DNA of 64,000 bases from an uncultured Bacillota bacterium (GCA_905200905.1 CAJKMA010000005.1:13281-77280), one strand, 5' to 3'; numbered from the stretch's first letter, positions 1 to 8,549 are shown. Translations and numbers: made by a program. The notes: generated from the letters alone by a model not told the origin.

Positions 1-58
1 TGTGTACGATTTCTGTTGTTCCGGTAATACCATACTGAGTTAAATCAAGTTTTGCCAT
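1..58 (-). CDS. pckA: Phosphoenolpyruvate carboxykinase (ATP), 5' end only
   Basis: Only the first 19 codons lie in the window; the gene runs off the left edge. The peptide begins MAKLDLTQYGITGTTEIVH, which I recognise as the N-terminus of ATP-dependent PEP carboxykinases of Lachnospiraceae. The enzyme interconverts oxaloacetate and phosphoenolpyruvate in the cytoplasm. An AGAGG ribosome site lies just upstream of the ATG at 58, and a clear promoter sits at 137-165. The identification rests on a short stretch, so it is good but not certain. Confidence 0.75.
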   Translation of the reverse strand, partial: MAKLDLTQYGITGTTEIVH

Positions 59-136
59 TTTACGTTTAACCTCTTTTCTTCCATAGTATTTCATTCCCGT
101 ATTAAAATACGATGATAACGAATTTTCGTCTTTTAT

Positions 137-165
137 ATTATACTCGAAAATCCTTCAAGAATCAA
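137..165 (-). promoter_or_regulatory. Promoter of pckA
   Basis: On the minus strand TTGATT (160-165) and TATAAT (137-142) are separated by exactly 17 bp, close to the housekeeping sigma-A consensus. The predicted leader is about 70 nt and holds a small hairpin around an ATTTTAAT-type core near 100-115. Confidence 0.7.
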
Positions 166-187
166 TAAATTGTTTGTGAATTTTTTT

Positions 188-1675
188 TCAAATCCCTAAA
201 ATATTTCTTACCACTTCTGGCATCTGTTCTACTGCTGCAACACGGTTGTGCAGCACAGGGGCTGTGCGGATTTCTTCAATCGCCTTTGGTACAGGTCTTT
301 TTGCTAATTTTGACAGTTCATCTACCAGTTCAAAATCTCCCATTGACTCATAAGACTCATCAATGGCCTTCATAACGCTTCTAGTAAATTTAAAAGGACT
401 TGCAGTTGAGGCAATCACTGTCTTTGTGGTATCTCCTATTTCTTTTCTATATTTTTCGTATACGGAAGATGCCACTGCTGTGTGAGTATCCATCACATAA
501 CCCGTCTTTTCATACATACTCTTAATTGCTTCTGCTGTTTCCTCCTCAGAAGCATAATTTCCATAAAATTCCCCAAGCCCTGCTTTCATCTCTTCTGTAA
601 TTTCATAAACACCTTTACCTGCAAGAGCTTCCATAAGTTCCCGATTCTTCTTGGCGTCCTCTCCTGCAATGCGGTAAATAAGCCGCTCCAGATTGCTGGA
701 AATCAAAATATCCATAGAAGGTGAATTGGTCAGTACAAACTCACGATTTCTGTCATAACGTCCTGTGCTAAAAAAGTCATACAATACTCTGTTTTCGTTA
801 GACGCGCAAAGAAACTTTCCAATAGGAACTCCCATTTGTTTCGCATAATAAGCAGCCAAAATGTTTCCGAAGTTACCTGTAGGAACCACTACATTTATAG
901 TTTCCCCATTCTGAATCTGTCCCTGCCGCAACAGACTTCCATATGCATAAACATAGTAAACCACCTGAGGTACCAAACGTCCAATATTAATGGAATTGGC
1001 AGAAGAAAACTGAAATCCAGCTTTATCTAACTGCTCTGACAACTCCTTATCATGAAACATTTTCTTCACGCCAGTCTGTGCGTCATCAAAATTTCCTGTA
1101 ATGCCTACTACATAGGTGTTAGCCCCTTTCTGTGTAAGCATCTGCTTCTCCTGAATGGGACTTACTCCGTTTTTCGGATAAAACACAATAATTCTGGTAC
1201 CAGGAACGTCCGCAAATCCAGCCATAGCCGCTTTTCCTGTATCTCCGGAAGTAGCGGTAAGAATGACGATTTCTTTTTCCGCATGATTTTTCTTCGCCGC
1301 TGTTGTCATAAGATGCGGCAAAATGGACAGCGCCATATCTTTAAAAGCAATGGTCGCTCCATGGAAAAGTTCCAGGTAATAAGCATCTCCCTTTTGAACC
1401 AAAGGCGCAATCTCCTTGGTATCAAACTTCTCATCATATGCTTTTGCAATACAATTCTTTAACTCTTCTTCCGTAAAATCTGTAAGAAAACGGCGCATCA
1501 CTTCATAGGCTACTTCCTGATAGGACTTCTGTGACAGTTCTTCCATGGAAGTTTCCAAAACTGGAATAGACGTAGGTACAAATAGACCTCCATCTTCTGC
1601 CAGTCCTTTTAAAATTGCCTGGGATGCTGTTAATTCCTCCCCGTTTCCTCTTGTACTCTTATATAATACCTGCAT
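188..1675 (-). CDS. thrC: Threonine synthase
   Basis: PLP enzyme that converts O-phosphohomoserine to L-threonine, the last step of threonine synthesis. The protein of 495 residues has the usual length of the longer threonine synthase type. The PLP lysine is in the FKD motif near residue 112 (context GATIAFKDMALSI), followed by the TSGDTGKAA phosphate-binding loop. The frame is open to 1714, but I place the start at 1675 because GAGGAGG stands seven bases upstream there and homologues begin MxVLYKSTRG. It lies 16 bp behind the SleB-like gene and downstream of leuA, so it is probably expressed from the leuA promoter. No hairpin terminator is obvious after the stop. Confidence 0.95.
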   Translation of the reverse strand: MQVLYKSTRGNGEELTASQAILKGLAEDGGLFVPTSIPVLETSMEELSQKSYQEVAYEVMRRFLTDFTEEELKNCIAKAYDEKFDTKEIAPLVQKGDAYYLELFHGATIAFKDMALSILPHLMTTAAKKNHAEKEIVILTATSGDTGKAAMAGFADVPGTRIIVFYPKNGVSPIQEKQMLTQKGANTYVVGITGNFDDAQTGVKKMFHDKELSEQLDKAGFQFSSANSINIGRLVPQVVYYVYAYGSLLRQGQIQNGETINVVVPTGNFGNILAAYYAKQMGVPIGKFLCASNENRVLYDFFSTGRYDRNREFVLTNSPSMDILISSNLERLIYRIAGEDAKKNRELMEALAGKGVYEITEEMKAGLGEFYGNYASEEETAEAIKSMYEKTGYVMDTHTAVASSVYEKYRKEIGDTTKTVIASTASPFKFTRSVMKAIDESYESMGDFELVDELSKLAKRPVPKAIEEIRTAPVLHNRVAAVEQMPEVVRNILGI

Positions 1676-1691
1676 AGTGTTTTCCTCCTCT

Positions 1692-2528
1692 TTACGGAGT
1701 TGTATAGAAATCATGTTCTCCGTGTCTAAACAAAAACTTCAGTTCCTCTTTAAACCATTTCATATTGCTCTCTTCTGCATAGGTCTCTTCCACAAAATAC
1801 AAAGCGCCCTTAGAATAATCTTCTCCATCTATAGCTCTGTTCACTGCTTCTTTCGTCTCCTCAGATACTGTCACTGTATAAATTCTGCCATCTGCTGTAG
1901 GTGAAAACTGAGGATTTCCTCCAGTCTGCTGCCATATAACATCTGTTACATTGGAGGGAAACTCCGGACTTTTTACCCTGTTGAAAATTACATTTGCCAC
2001 CAGGATTTTTCCCTTCACATCTTCTCCTCCTGCCTCAGCCTCCACAATTTTCAGCAGATTCTTATAATCCTCGTCTGACATGACAAGCTGACTCTCTGAA
2101 TACAAAATGGACTGATTTCGTATTTTTTCCAGTTCCTTTTCATCTGGTTCTGAAAAATTTAGCTGTGACTGAAGTTCTCTTCTTTCTGCTCTCTGGCCAA
2201 CCAGTACGATTTCAAAAGATGTGCCGATTTTATTGATCTGGCTTTCTGTATCCTGGCTTAAAAGGACTCCCTGTATAATAGATTCCAGACCATATACTGC
2301 CTGTTCTTCTTCCTCTGCATCTTCACGCTCCAGGTCCATTACTTGATTCTTCCCTTGGGCGTGTACTCCTTGACAAGTAAAAGCAACAGCCGCTACTGCC
2401 AGACTTCCAGCCATAAACACGGCTTTTTCTCTCCTGTCCTTTTTTGATATCTTTGCTCGTTTTACCAAAGTTTTGATACTTTGTACAACATACTGCAGAC
2501 CAGTTAATATAGCACAAATAATATTCAT
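1692..2528 (-). CDS. SleB/CwlJ-family cell wall hydrolase
   Basis: A 278-residue protein with one N-terminal membrane or signal segment (about residues 36-56, the run ending in an alanine-rich stretch), an acidic linker, and a C-terminal Hydrolase_2 domain (about residues 150-278). The domain shows the IVEAEAGGED motif, whose first or second Glu is the expected catalytic acid of SleB/CwlJ lytic transglycosylases, followed by ANVIFNRV and a GALYF-type motif. These enzymes cut cortex or vegetative peptidoglycan. The gene sits between leuA and thrC with gaps of 57 and 16 bp, an unusual place for a wall hydrolase. AAAGGAAAG precedes the ATG at 2528. It may act in germination or in growth; the sequence does not decide. 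Confidence 0.85.
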   Translation of the reverse strand: MNIICAILTGLQYVVQSIKTLVKRAKISKKDRREKAVFMAGSLAVAAVAFTCQGVHAQGKNQVMDLEREDAEEEEQAVYGLESIIQGVLLSQDTESQINKIGTSFEIVLVGQRAERRELQSQLNFSEPDEKELEKIRNQSILYSESQLVMSDEDYKNLLKIVEAEAGGEDVKGKILVANVIFNRVKSPEFPSNVTDVIWQQTGGNPQFSPTADGRIYTVTVSEETKEAVNRAIDGEDYSKGALYFVEETYAEESNMKWFKEELKFLFRHGEHDFYTTP

Positions 2529-2585
2529 ATCTCTTTCCTTTAGCTATGGTATATTTTCCACTCTATGGCTTAGTCTTTTTATCTA

Positions 2586-4244
2586 TTAACGATTGTTAAT
2601 AGCAGTTACCAGGGCATCAATGGATGCATGAATAATATCAGAATCCACACCTGCACCCCAAGCAAGACTTCCATCTGGTTTCTTAATTCCTACGTAGGCA
2701 ATTGCTTTGGAGCTGGAGCTTTGTTCCAAAGCATGCTCCTGATAAGTCACTAAGTCAAACTTGAATCCATATGCCTTCTTCAATGCATTGCTCACTGCAT
2801 CTAAACGACCATTTCCCATACCTTTGGCAGTGAGAACCTTACCATTAAAGGAAGATGTAACTTCTGTGGAAAATCCTCCTTCAGCCTGCTGGAAATGAAC
2901 CTCTGTTACAGCTAGCGGAGATACCATATGTTCAAAGGTTTTCTTAAACAATTCAAAAATCTCTTCTGGAAGAAGCTCTTTCTGAGTATGGTCTGAAACT
3001 GCTTTTGCAGTATACCCCATAGCTTCTCTCATTTTTGCTGGCAGATTCAATCCATATTTTGTCTCTAAAATATATCCAACGCCACCCTTACCTGACTGGC
3101 TATTAATGCGGATAACATCTGCATCATAATTTCTCCCTAAATCTGTAGGGTCGATAGGCAAATAAGGAACGGTCCAGTGTTCTGGCTTTCCTTCCTCTAG
3201 CCAATGCATTCCTTTGGCAATGGCATCTTGATGCGATCCAGAAAAAGCCGCAAATACTAAGGATCCACTGTAAGGACTTCTCTCATTAATCTTCATTCCT
3301 GTAAATTTTTCATATTGCTCACAAATATGCGTCATATGGGTAAAATCCAGATTTGGCTCTACCCCCTGGGAATACATATTTAAAGCCAGCGTCACAATAT
3401 CTACATTTCCTGTACGCTCTCCATTTCCAAATAAAGTCCCCTCAATACGGTCTGCTCCTGCCAGAAGCCCCATCTCGGAATCTGCCACTCCGCATCCACG
3501 ATCATTGTGCGGATGAAGAGAAACCACCACATTTTCCCGATAATTCAGATTCTTACACATGTATTCCACTTGACTTGCATAAACATGAGGCATGGAATGC
3601 TGAACTGTAACTGGAAGATTAATAATTGCTTTTCTCTCGCTGGTAGGCTGCCAGATATCCAACACTGCATTGCACACTTCCAGAGCATATTCTGGTTCTG
3701 TGCCTGTAAAACTCTCTGGGCTATATTCAAATCGGTAGGATTCTCCCGCCTCCTCTGTAAGCTCTTTTAATAATTTTGCACCTTCTATGGCAATCTGCAA
3801 AATCTCTTCTTTTGATTTTTTAAATACCTGTTCCCTCTGTGCCACAGAAGTAGAGTTATATACGTGTACAATAACGTTTTTTGCTCCTTTTACTGCCTCA
3901 AAGGTTTTTTTGATAATGTGTGGTCTTGCCTGAGTCAATACCTGGATGGTCACATCATCTGGAATCAGATTTTCTTCAATCAACGTCCTAAGAAACGTGT
4001 ACTCTGTCTCAGACGCTGCTGGAAATCCCACCTCTATTTCTTTAAATCCAATTTCCACCAGGAGTTTGAAAAATTCTACCTTTTGGCTCAGATTCATGGG
4101 AATCACTAATGCTTGATTTCCATCCCTTAAATCCACGCTGCACCACACAGGTGCCTGATCTACATAGTCTTTTTCTGCCCAGTCCATACACGTTACCGGG
4201 GGAAGAAAATACTGCCTCTTATATTTCTTGCAATCTTTCATCAT
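2586..4244 (-). CDS. leuA: 2-isopropylmalate synthase (long, LeuA2-like type)
   Basis: Condenses acetyl-CoA with 2-ketoisovalerate, the first committed step to leucine. The N-terminal TIM barrel shows the DLRDGNQAL metal-binding motif near residue 38 and the HPHNDRG motif; the C-terminal LeuA allosteric domain (last ~120 residues) gives leucine feedback control. At 552 residues it fits the longer actinobacterial/clostridial class rather than the shorter E. coli type. The tandem ATG at 4239-4244 has GGGAGG six bases upstream of the first, so I use 4244. It has its own strong promoter with a leader of only about 35 nt, too short for a T-box, and is followed by the SleB-like gene and thrC. The partner genes leuCD lie 5 kb away with a LysR gene. 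Confidence 0.95.
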   Translation of the reverse strand: MMKDCKKYKRQYFLPPVTCMDWAEKDYVDQAPVWCSVDLRDGNQALVIPMNLSQKVEFFKLLVEIGFKEIEVGFPAASETEYTFLRTLIEENLIPDDVTIQVLTQARPHIIKKTFEAVKGAKNVIVHVYNSTSVAQREQVFKKSKEEILQIAIEGAKLLKELTEEAGESYRFEYSPESFTGTEPEYALEVCNAVLDIWQPTSERKAIINLPVTVQHSMPHVYASQVEYMCKNLNYRENVVVSLHPHNDRGCGVADSEMGLLAGADRIEGTLFGNGERTGNVDIVTLALNMYSQGVEPNLDFTHMTHICEQYEKFTGMKINERSPYSGSLVFAAFSGSHQDAIAKGMHWLEEGKPEHWTVPYLPIDPTDLGRNYDADVIRINSQSGKGGVGYILETKYGLNLPAKMREAMGYTAKAVSDHTQKELLPEEIFELFKKTFEHMVSPLAVTEVHFQQAEGGFSTEVTSSFNGKVLTAKGMGNGRLDAVSNALKKAYGFKFDLVTYQEHALEQSSSSKAIAYVGIKKPDGSLAWGAGVDSDIIHASIDALVTAINNR

Positions 4245-4282
4245 CTTATTCCTCCCATTTCACCTTGCAATTCACTTCTTAC

Positions 4283-4311
4283 AAGATACCATTTTAACGT
4301 GTAAACGTCAA
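4283..4311 (-). promoter_or_regulatory. Promoter of leuA operon
   Basis: TTGACG (4306-4311) and TATCTT (4283-4288) with a 17-bp spacer on the minus strand, directly behind the stop codon of the preceding permease gene. The AACGTGTAAACGT stretch in and beside the spacer is a near-palindrome and could be an operator. Confidence 0.7.
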
Positions 4312-4320
4312 TTATTTTTG

Positions 4321-5001
4321 CTAATTTACCTGTGCATTTCTAAGCCCCCAAAAGGGAACCAGGCACAAAAGCATTCCTGCTGCCAGAAAAACACCTGCCT
4401 GTATTCCTGGATTCCAAGTGAAAAATCCCAAAACCGACTTCTCTATTTCACCTTTTGACACCAATCCAAAACGTTCCATAAAGAGCAGCAAAATCCAAAT
4501 TATCAAAAGTGCCACAGCTCCTTTTGTTTTAAACCGACAAATTATGGTTCCCATACTCACAGAAAGTCCGGTTAAAAGTATGGCATAAAGAAGCAGCCAT
4601 CCTACAGAAGCATATGTATCATAAGGCCATTCCAGCAACTTTCCCTCCCCAAGGATTCTCCAAAGTATTGTCTCCAGCTCCAAAAGCAGTTTTATGGTTA
4701 CTGCAAACAAAAACCCATAACTCACATAAGTGGGCAAAACAGAAAGTAAAAAATTTTTCCTGGTTTTCCCATAAGAAACTGCCAGATGAAATCCCATATA
4801 AAAATCAAATAAAAAACCGAGTAAAAGTATAAATCCCACAGAAAGAGCTGCCATTAAGGTTCCAAGAGGAAGATTGTTATCATATCTTCTGCTCACATAT
4901 TGACTGCAAACACCTAATATAAAAAGTGCAATTTCTATTGCAGCATAAATGCTCATATCTGATAATTTCAATTTCCATTCCTTTAAAAAATTCTTTCCCA
5001 T
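4321..5001 (-). CDS. Integral membrane protein, ABC-type permease subunit (second of pair)
   Basis: A 226-residue hydrophobic protein with about six predicted membrane segments (near residues 20-35, 48-68, 85-105, 130-155, 162-178 and 200-218). It carries a cytoplasmic GKTRKNFL stretch that resembles the GNTRKQVF stretch of the neighbouring permease, so the two are likely paralogous subunits. It follows that gene by 16 bp and completes a GntR-ATPase-permease-permease operon of the YtrABC type. The substrate is unknown; related systems in Firmicutes are linked to cell-envelope stress or antibiotics. No catalytic motif is seen. Confidence 0.7.
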   Translation of the reverse strand: MGKNFLKEWKLKLSDMSIYAAIEIALFILGVCSQYVSRRYDNNLPLGTLMAALSVGFILLLGFLFDFYMGFHLAVSYGKTRKNFLLSVLPTYVSYGFLFAVTIKLLLELETILWRILGEGKLLEWPYDTYASVGWLLLYAILLTGLSVSMGTIICRFKTKGAVALLIIWILLLFMERFGLVSKGEIEKSVLGFFTWNPGIQAGVFLAAGMLLCLVPFWGLRNAQVN

Positions 5002-5017
5002 AAAATCGTTTCCTTCC

Positions 5018-5677
5018 TTATTCTCTGATTTCTACTTTTTTCAGAAAGACCCAAGATAATATGGTCAATCCCAAAAGCACCAGAAGCATTATGCCTCCCC
5101 AAAACAACGGATTTTCCCTGAAAAAGGTAAATCCCATAGGAACATGCACCTCTTTGTTTTTTATAAGTCCCGTGGCAATGTATGCAGTAAAAAACCCAAT
5201 ACAACCAGCAAGTGCCATAATCATAACCATCATCCACCTCCGAAATCTCAAAGAAATAGCAGAAACAAATTCACATAAAGTCTGTATCAAAAGCAGGCTC
5301 CCTATGGTTCCTAAGATTCTCGTCCCATCCAGTGTCTCCCCACAAGCAATCAGTACAACAAAAGATATACTGCTCACCCCTGCAGTGTTGTAAAACTTCA
5401 TCCTTTTTTCCTGGATAAACACTTGTTTTCTAGTGTTTCCATACTGAATTTTCAAAGGTACATACTGGGTAAACCAAGCAAGCTCCCATATAGCACAACA
5501 AAAACATGCCACAAAAACAAAGACATTTCCAGAATAATTTACAATGATATCTCTCATTGCTCCGTCCTGCATTTCTGGATTCATGAATATTCTCACAATT
5601 GCAATACAAACTGTAAGACCAACTGCTGACCCTATGTTATCTGCAGCTTTTAATATTCCTTCCTGTTTTTTCATCAT
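5018..5677 (-). CDS. Integral membrane protein, ABC-type permease subunit (first of pair)
   Basis: A 219-residue protein with about six hydrophobic segments and a conserved-looking YGNTRKQVF cytoplasmic loop shared in form with the next gene. Its ATG overlaps the stop of the upstream ATPase gene (ATGA-type junction at 5674-5677), which indicates translational coupling. GGGGAGG lies ten bases upstream inside the ATPase gene. I infer it forms a heterodimeric channel with the downstream permease, driven by the upstream ATPase. The cargo cannot be read from sequence. Confidence 0.7.
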   Translation of the reverse strand: MMKKQEGILKAADNIGSAVGLTVCIAIVRIFMNPEMQDGAMRDIIVNYSGNVFVFVACFCCAIWELAWFTQYVPLKIQYGNTRKQVFIQEKRMKFYNTAGVSSISFVVLIACGETLDGTRILGTIGSLLLIQTLCEFVSAISLRFRRWMMVMIMALAGCIGFFTAYIATGLIKNKEVHVPMGFTFFRENPLFWGGIMLLVLLGLTILSWVFLKKVEIRE

Positions 5678-6558
5678 ACTGCTTCATCCTCCCCACTGCA
5701 CAGAGAAACAAAAATCTTCTGAAGGCTCATGGGCTGAAGAGTAACCTGTTCTATTGGTTCCAACTCTTCGCCTTCTTTCAGGCGCACCATGACGCCTTGG
5801 CTCCTGCCAAGAATCTGCTTTCCATGAATTTCCTTCCCCTGTACTGCCCGCTCTACATCCTCTGTTTTTCCACTGACATACTTACAACGTTCTAACAATT
5901 CCTGGGTATTTTCTTTCAACAAAATCTCTCCCTCATGAAGAAAAATCACTTCTTCAAACAAATCAGAGGCTTCCTCAATAATATGGGTGGACACCACAAA
6001 AGTCCTGTCGCTTTCGGTAAATTCTTTCAACAAAATCCGGTAAAACTGCTCCCTTGCCACCACATCCAGACCTGCCACTGGTTCGTCTAAAAAGGTAAAA
6101 TCCGCCTTGCTCGCCAAAGCTGTAATAATGGTAATCATAGAGGTCATACCCTTTGACAATTTAGAAATTCGTTTTTTCACATCTAAATGAAACAACTGAA
6201 TCAACTCATTTGCCATCTTCTTATCCCAATTTGGAAGGTAAGCTGCTGCAATCTTTAAAAGTTCCTTTACCTTTAATCCAGAATACACCGTCGAACTGGG
6301 ATTAATCTCCCTGGAAAAATAAATATGCTTCAGAGCTTCCTGATTTTCCCAGACAGTCTGCCCATCCAGTAGAATTTCTCCTTGTGTTTTTGGATTCTGT
6401 GCGGAAAGAAGAGAAAGCAGTGTAGTTTTTCCTGCTCCGTTCCTACCAATAAGACCGTATATTTTTCCTTTCTCCAGCTTCAAGTCCAAAGAATGAAGTA
6501 CTTCTTTCTTTCCATATTTTTTTGTCAATCCTTTACATTCTAAAACTCTATTCTTCAT
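5674..6558 (-). CDS. ABC transporter ATP-binding protein (YtrB-like)
   Basis: A 294-residue ATPase of the ABC-2 exporter class. Walker A is GRNGAGKTTLL (about residues 39-49), the signature is the atypical LSKGM rather than LSGGQ, Walker B is ADFTFLDEPVAGLD and the H-loop is in STHI. The last 80 residues form the accessory tail common in YtrB/CcmA-like exporters. The frame opens at 6585, but GGAGAG precedes the ATG at 6558, which overlaps the end of the GntR gene by 11 bp. It powers the two downstream membrane proteins and is likely controlled by the upstream regulator. Confidence 0.9.
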   Translation of the reverse strand: MKNRVLECKGLTKKYGKKEVLHSLDLKLEKGKIYGLIGRNGAGKTTLLSLLSAQNPKTQGEILLDGQTVWENQEALKHIYFSREINPSSTVYSGLKVKELLKIAAAYLPNWDKKMANELIQLFHLDVKKRISKLSKGMTSMITIITALASKADFTFLDEPVAGLDVVAREQFYRILLKEFTESDRTFVVSTHIIEEASDLFEEVIFLHEGEILLKENTQELLERCKYVSGKTEDVERAVQGKEIHGKQILGRSQGVMVRLKEGEELEPIEQVTLQPMSLQKIFVSLCSGEDEAV

Positions 6559-6931
6559 GACACTTCTCTCCTTTTTGTGACACAATCATTTCCACCAGTT
6601 CCTCTTTGGTAATTCCAAGACTTGCTGCTTCTATGAGCATTCCTTTCACATAGCTCTCAAAAAAACTTTCCTTTCGTTTCTTCCGTATTAATTCCTTTGC
6701 CCCTGCTGTTACAAACATTCCAATTCCTCTTTTCTTATATAAAACCCCTTCATCCACTAACAAATTAATACCTTTCGCTGCTGTTGCCGGATTAATTGCA
6801 TACAGTTTTGCCAGTTCATTGGTACTTGGCACCCGTTCCTCTTCCATAAAAATTTCTCTTAAAATGTCAGTTTCTATCATTTCTTTAATTTGAAGGTAGA
6901 TGGGTTTCTCCTGATTGAAAAGTTCCTGCAA
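6548..6931 (-). CDS. GntR-family (YtrA type) transcriptional repressor
   Basis: A short regulator of about 127 residues: an N-terminal winged helix starting at the PIYLQIKEMI motif, the VPSTNELAKLYAINPATAAKG recognition region, and a short C-terminal helical arm typical of YtrA rather than FadR or HutC proteins. An ATG at 6979 is in frame, but it lies inside a palindrome that overlaps the promoter and has no ribosome site. The TTG at 6931 has AAGGAAGGA nine bases upstream and gives the family-like start (M)QELFNQEKPIYLQI, so I prefer it. It probably represses its own ABC operon until an inducer binds. Confidence 0.85.
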   Translation of the reverse strand: MQELFNQEKPIYLQIKEMIETDILREIFMEEERVPSTNELAKLYAINPATAAKGINLLVDEGVLYKKRGIGMFVTAGAKELIRKKRKESFFESYVKGMLIEAASLGITKEELVEMIVSQKGEKCHEE

Positions 6932-6968
6932 GTTCTCACATCCTTCCTTTTCCCTTAGTCGCTTACTT

Positions 6969-7000
6969 ATATGGTTCATTACTTATGTAACTAACCATAT
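6969..7000. promoter_or_regulatory. Palindromic operator of the YtrA-type operon
   Basis: Two 14-bp arms (6969-6982 and 6987-7000) match at 12 positions around a 4-bp centre. The palindrome covers the -10 box and the likely transcription start of the GntR-ABC operon, the normal position for a repressor site. YtrA-like regulators are known to autoregulate, so this is very likely its own operator. Confidence 0.7.
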
Positions 7001-7022
7001 CACTAACAAAGAAATTTGTCAA
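6994..7022 (-). promoter_or_regulatory. Promoter of the GntR-ABC operon
   Basis: Perfect TTGACA (7017-7022), 17-bp spacer, TATGGT (6994-6999) on the minus strand. The -10 box lies in one arm of the palindrome at 6969-7000. Confidence 0.75.
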
Positions 7023-7083
7023 GAAAAAAATAGACAGAACTGCTTTCTGAAGGTTCTTAACACTTCAACAGTTCTGTCTATCT
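7022..7083 (-). terminator. Intrinsic terminator after the CDF gene
   Basis: A 13-bp stem (7030-7042 with 7069-7081) is followed on the minus strand by a seven-base T run (7023-7029). The 26-base loop can itself fold. It lies 4 bp behind the CDF stop codon and just upstream of the GntR promoter. Confidence 0.8.
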
Positions 7084-7085
7084 TC

Positions 7086-8255
7086 TTACTGACACAAATC
7101 ATGATCAATCTGAATCACTGCATAATAATTTCCCGAATACTGACGGATTCCTTCTTCGATTTTTTTTACTACTTCACTATCTTTTATAGAACAATCAAAT
7201 GGAATCACTACATCAAAAATCAGATTCGTATGGGTCTCTCCTTTTACGACACGAAAATCATGTATGGATAGATTCATATCCATCTCTGCAATCAGTCTGG
7301 CAGTCTGACGTCGCAGCTTTTTCACTTCCTCATTATCTGTTTCTACAGGATCCATATGAATGGTAGCATGACAATTTAAAGTTTTCTGCAATTTTCTCTC
7401 AATGTTATCAATTTGGTCGTGAATTTTTAAAATATCTCCCTTCGCATCCACTTCCGCATGAAGACTGACCATTCTTCTGCCTGGACCATAATCATGAATC
7501 ATCATATCATGGATTCCTTTGACTACTGGATAACTGCTTACTAATTCCCGTATCTCATCCACCAATTCTTTATCCGGAGCCTGTCCCAAGAGAGGATCTA
7601 TGGTATCTTTCAAAGCTTTTATGCCAGAATAAAAAATAAAAGCACCTACCAAAAGACCACACCAGCCATCTATTTTGATTCCTGTTGCCATGGCAACCAG
7701 GGTGGAAAGCAAAACAGCGGAAGTAGCAACTGTATCACTCATACTGTCTGCTGCTGTAGCAGTCATGGCTGCACTGTGAATCTTTCTACCAATCTTTTTA
7801 TTATAATAAGCCATGTAAACTTTGACACAAATCGAGACAACCAGAATCAGTAAAACCAGCGGACTTCCATCAATTGCTTCCGGAACAAGAACCTTCTGAA
7901 CAGAGGACTTCACCAGTTCAAAGGCCATAATCAAAATGGCTACAGATACCAGCAGACCGGAAATATATTCCATTCTGCCATGGCCAAAAGGATGCTCCGG
8001 GTCTGGCTTCTGACCGGATAAATGAAATCCAATCAAGGTAATCACCGAAGAGCCTGCATCGGATAAGTTGTTAAATGCATCTGCCGTAATTGCGATGGAG
8101 CCACTAAAAAAACCAGCCAGCCATTTCCCTGCAAATAGTAAAATATTTAATACAATTCCAACGGTTCCGCACAAAACTCCATAAGACTGACGTACCTTGG
8201 GGTTTTCTACATCCTCTCGGTCTTTGATAAAAACTCTCGATAACAATCCTACCAT
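7086..8255 (-). CDS. Cation diffusion facilitator (CDF) metal efflux transporter
   Basis: A 389-residue CDF protein that exchanges divalent metal for protons at the cytoplasmic membrane. Six membrane helices occupy about residues 25-215. The metal site is visible as DAFNNLSDAGSS in helix 2 and ADSMSDTVATS in helix 5, the D-x3-D pattern in both helices seen in manganese or iron exporters rather than the H-x3-D of many zinc exporters. A cytoplasmic ferredoxin-like domain with many His/Asp follows, with an extra C-terminal extension beyond the minimal family. RBS GGAGG stands ten bases before the ATG. I see no metal riboswitch in the short leader. Metal choice (Mn/Fe/Co) is inference. Confidence 0.9.
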   Translation of the reverse strand: MVGLLSRVFIKDREDVENPKVRQSYGVLCGTVGIVLNILLFAGKWLAGFFSGSIAITADAFNNLSDAGSSVITLIGFHLSGQKPDPEHPFGHGRMEYISGLLVSVAILIMAFELVKSSVQKVLVPEAIDGSPLVLLILVVSICVKVYMAYYNKKIGRKIHSAAMTATAADSMSDTVATSAVLLSTLVAMATGIKIDGWCGLLVGAFIFYSGIKALKDTIDPLLGQAPDKELVDEIRELVSSYPVVKGIHDMMIHDYGPGRRMVSLHAEVDAKGDILKIHDQIDNIERKLQKTLNCHATIHMDPVETDNEEVKKLRRQTARLIAEMDMNLSIHDFRVVKGETHTNLIFDVVIPFDCSIKDSEVVKKIEEGIRQYSGNYYAVIQIDHDLCQ

Positions 8256-8314
8256 GTGCTCATAGCCTCCTTTCCTAGCGTTAACTCCGCCGCAGTACGC
8301 ACTTTCCTATGAAA

Positions 8315-8341
8315 CAAAAAAATAACCGCCTGTTGGCGATT
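8315..8341 (-). terminator. Terminator after tRNA-Pro
   Basis: A 7-bp GC-rich stem (8324-8330 with 8335-8341), a 4-base loop, and a run of seven A on the plus strand (T on the transcript) at 8316-8322. It ends the tRNA transcript before the CDF gene. Confidence 0.75.
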
Positions 8342-8371
8342 TGCTTTAAATCCTGTATGATAAATAAATAA

Positions 8372-8445
8372 TCGGGGCAACAGGATTTGAACCTGCGACC
8401 TCACGGCCCCCAGCCGTGCGCGCTACCAAGCTACGCCATACCCCG
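8372..8445 (-). tRNA. tRNA-Pro (anticodon GGG)
   Basis: Read on the minus strand, a full cloverleaf folds: acceptor stem CGGGGTA with TGCCCCG, D arm, a 5-bp anticodon stem CACGG/CCGTG with loop CTGGGGG giving anticodon GGG, and a T arm with GGTTCGAATCC. The discriminator base is A at 8372 and the CCA end is not encoded. Confidence 0.97.
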
Positions 8446-8456
8446 AAACAAAGAAT

Positions 8457-8484
8457 ATTATACCAGAATTTTTTAAAAAATCAA
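8457..8484 (-). promoter_or_regulatory. Promoter of tRNA-Pro
   Basis: TTGATT (8479-8484) and TATAAT (8457-8462), spacer 16 bp, starting 11 bp upstream of the tRNA. Confidence 0.7.
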
Positions 8485-8549
8485 CTATTTTTTTGCTAAA
8501 TAGGATCTATCTTTACCCGAGTGCGTTATGTAATAACCATTTTTTCACT

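Noticed and set aside
482..1904. Several plus-strand frames opposite thrC and the SleB-like gene
   Set aside because: They mirror the real genes, lack ribosome sites and have Cys/Phe/Ser-rich composition typical of antisense frames.
2529..4320. T-box or leucine attenuator before leuA
   Set aside because: The promoter places the transcript start about 35 bases before the ATG, too short for either.
8256..8320. Possible manganese riboswitch before the CDF gene
   Set aside because: The stretch between the tRNA terminator and the start codon is only about 60 bases and shows no yybP-ykoY-like core.
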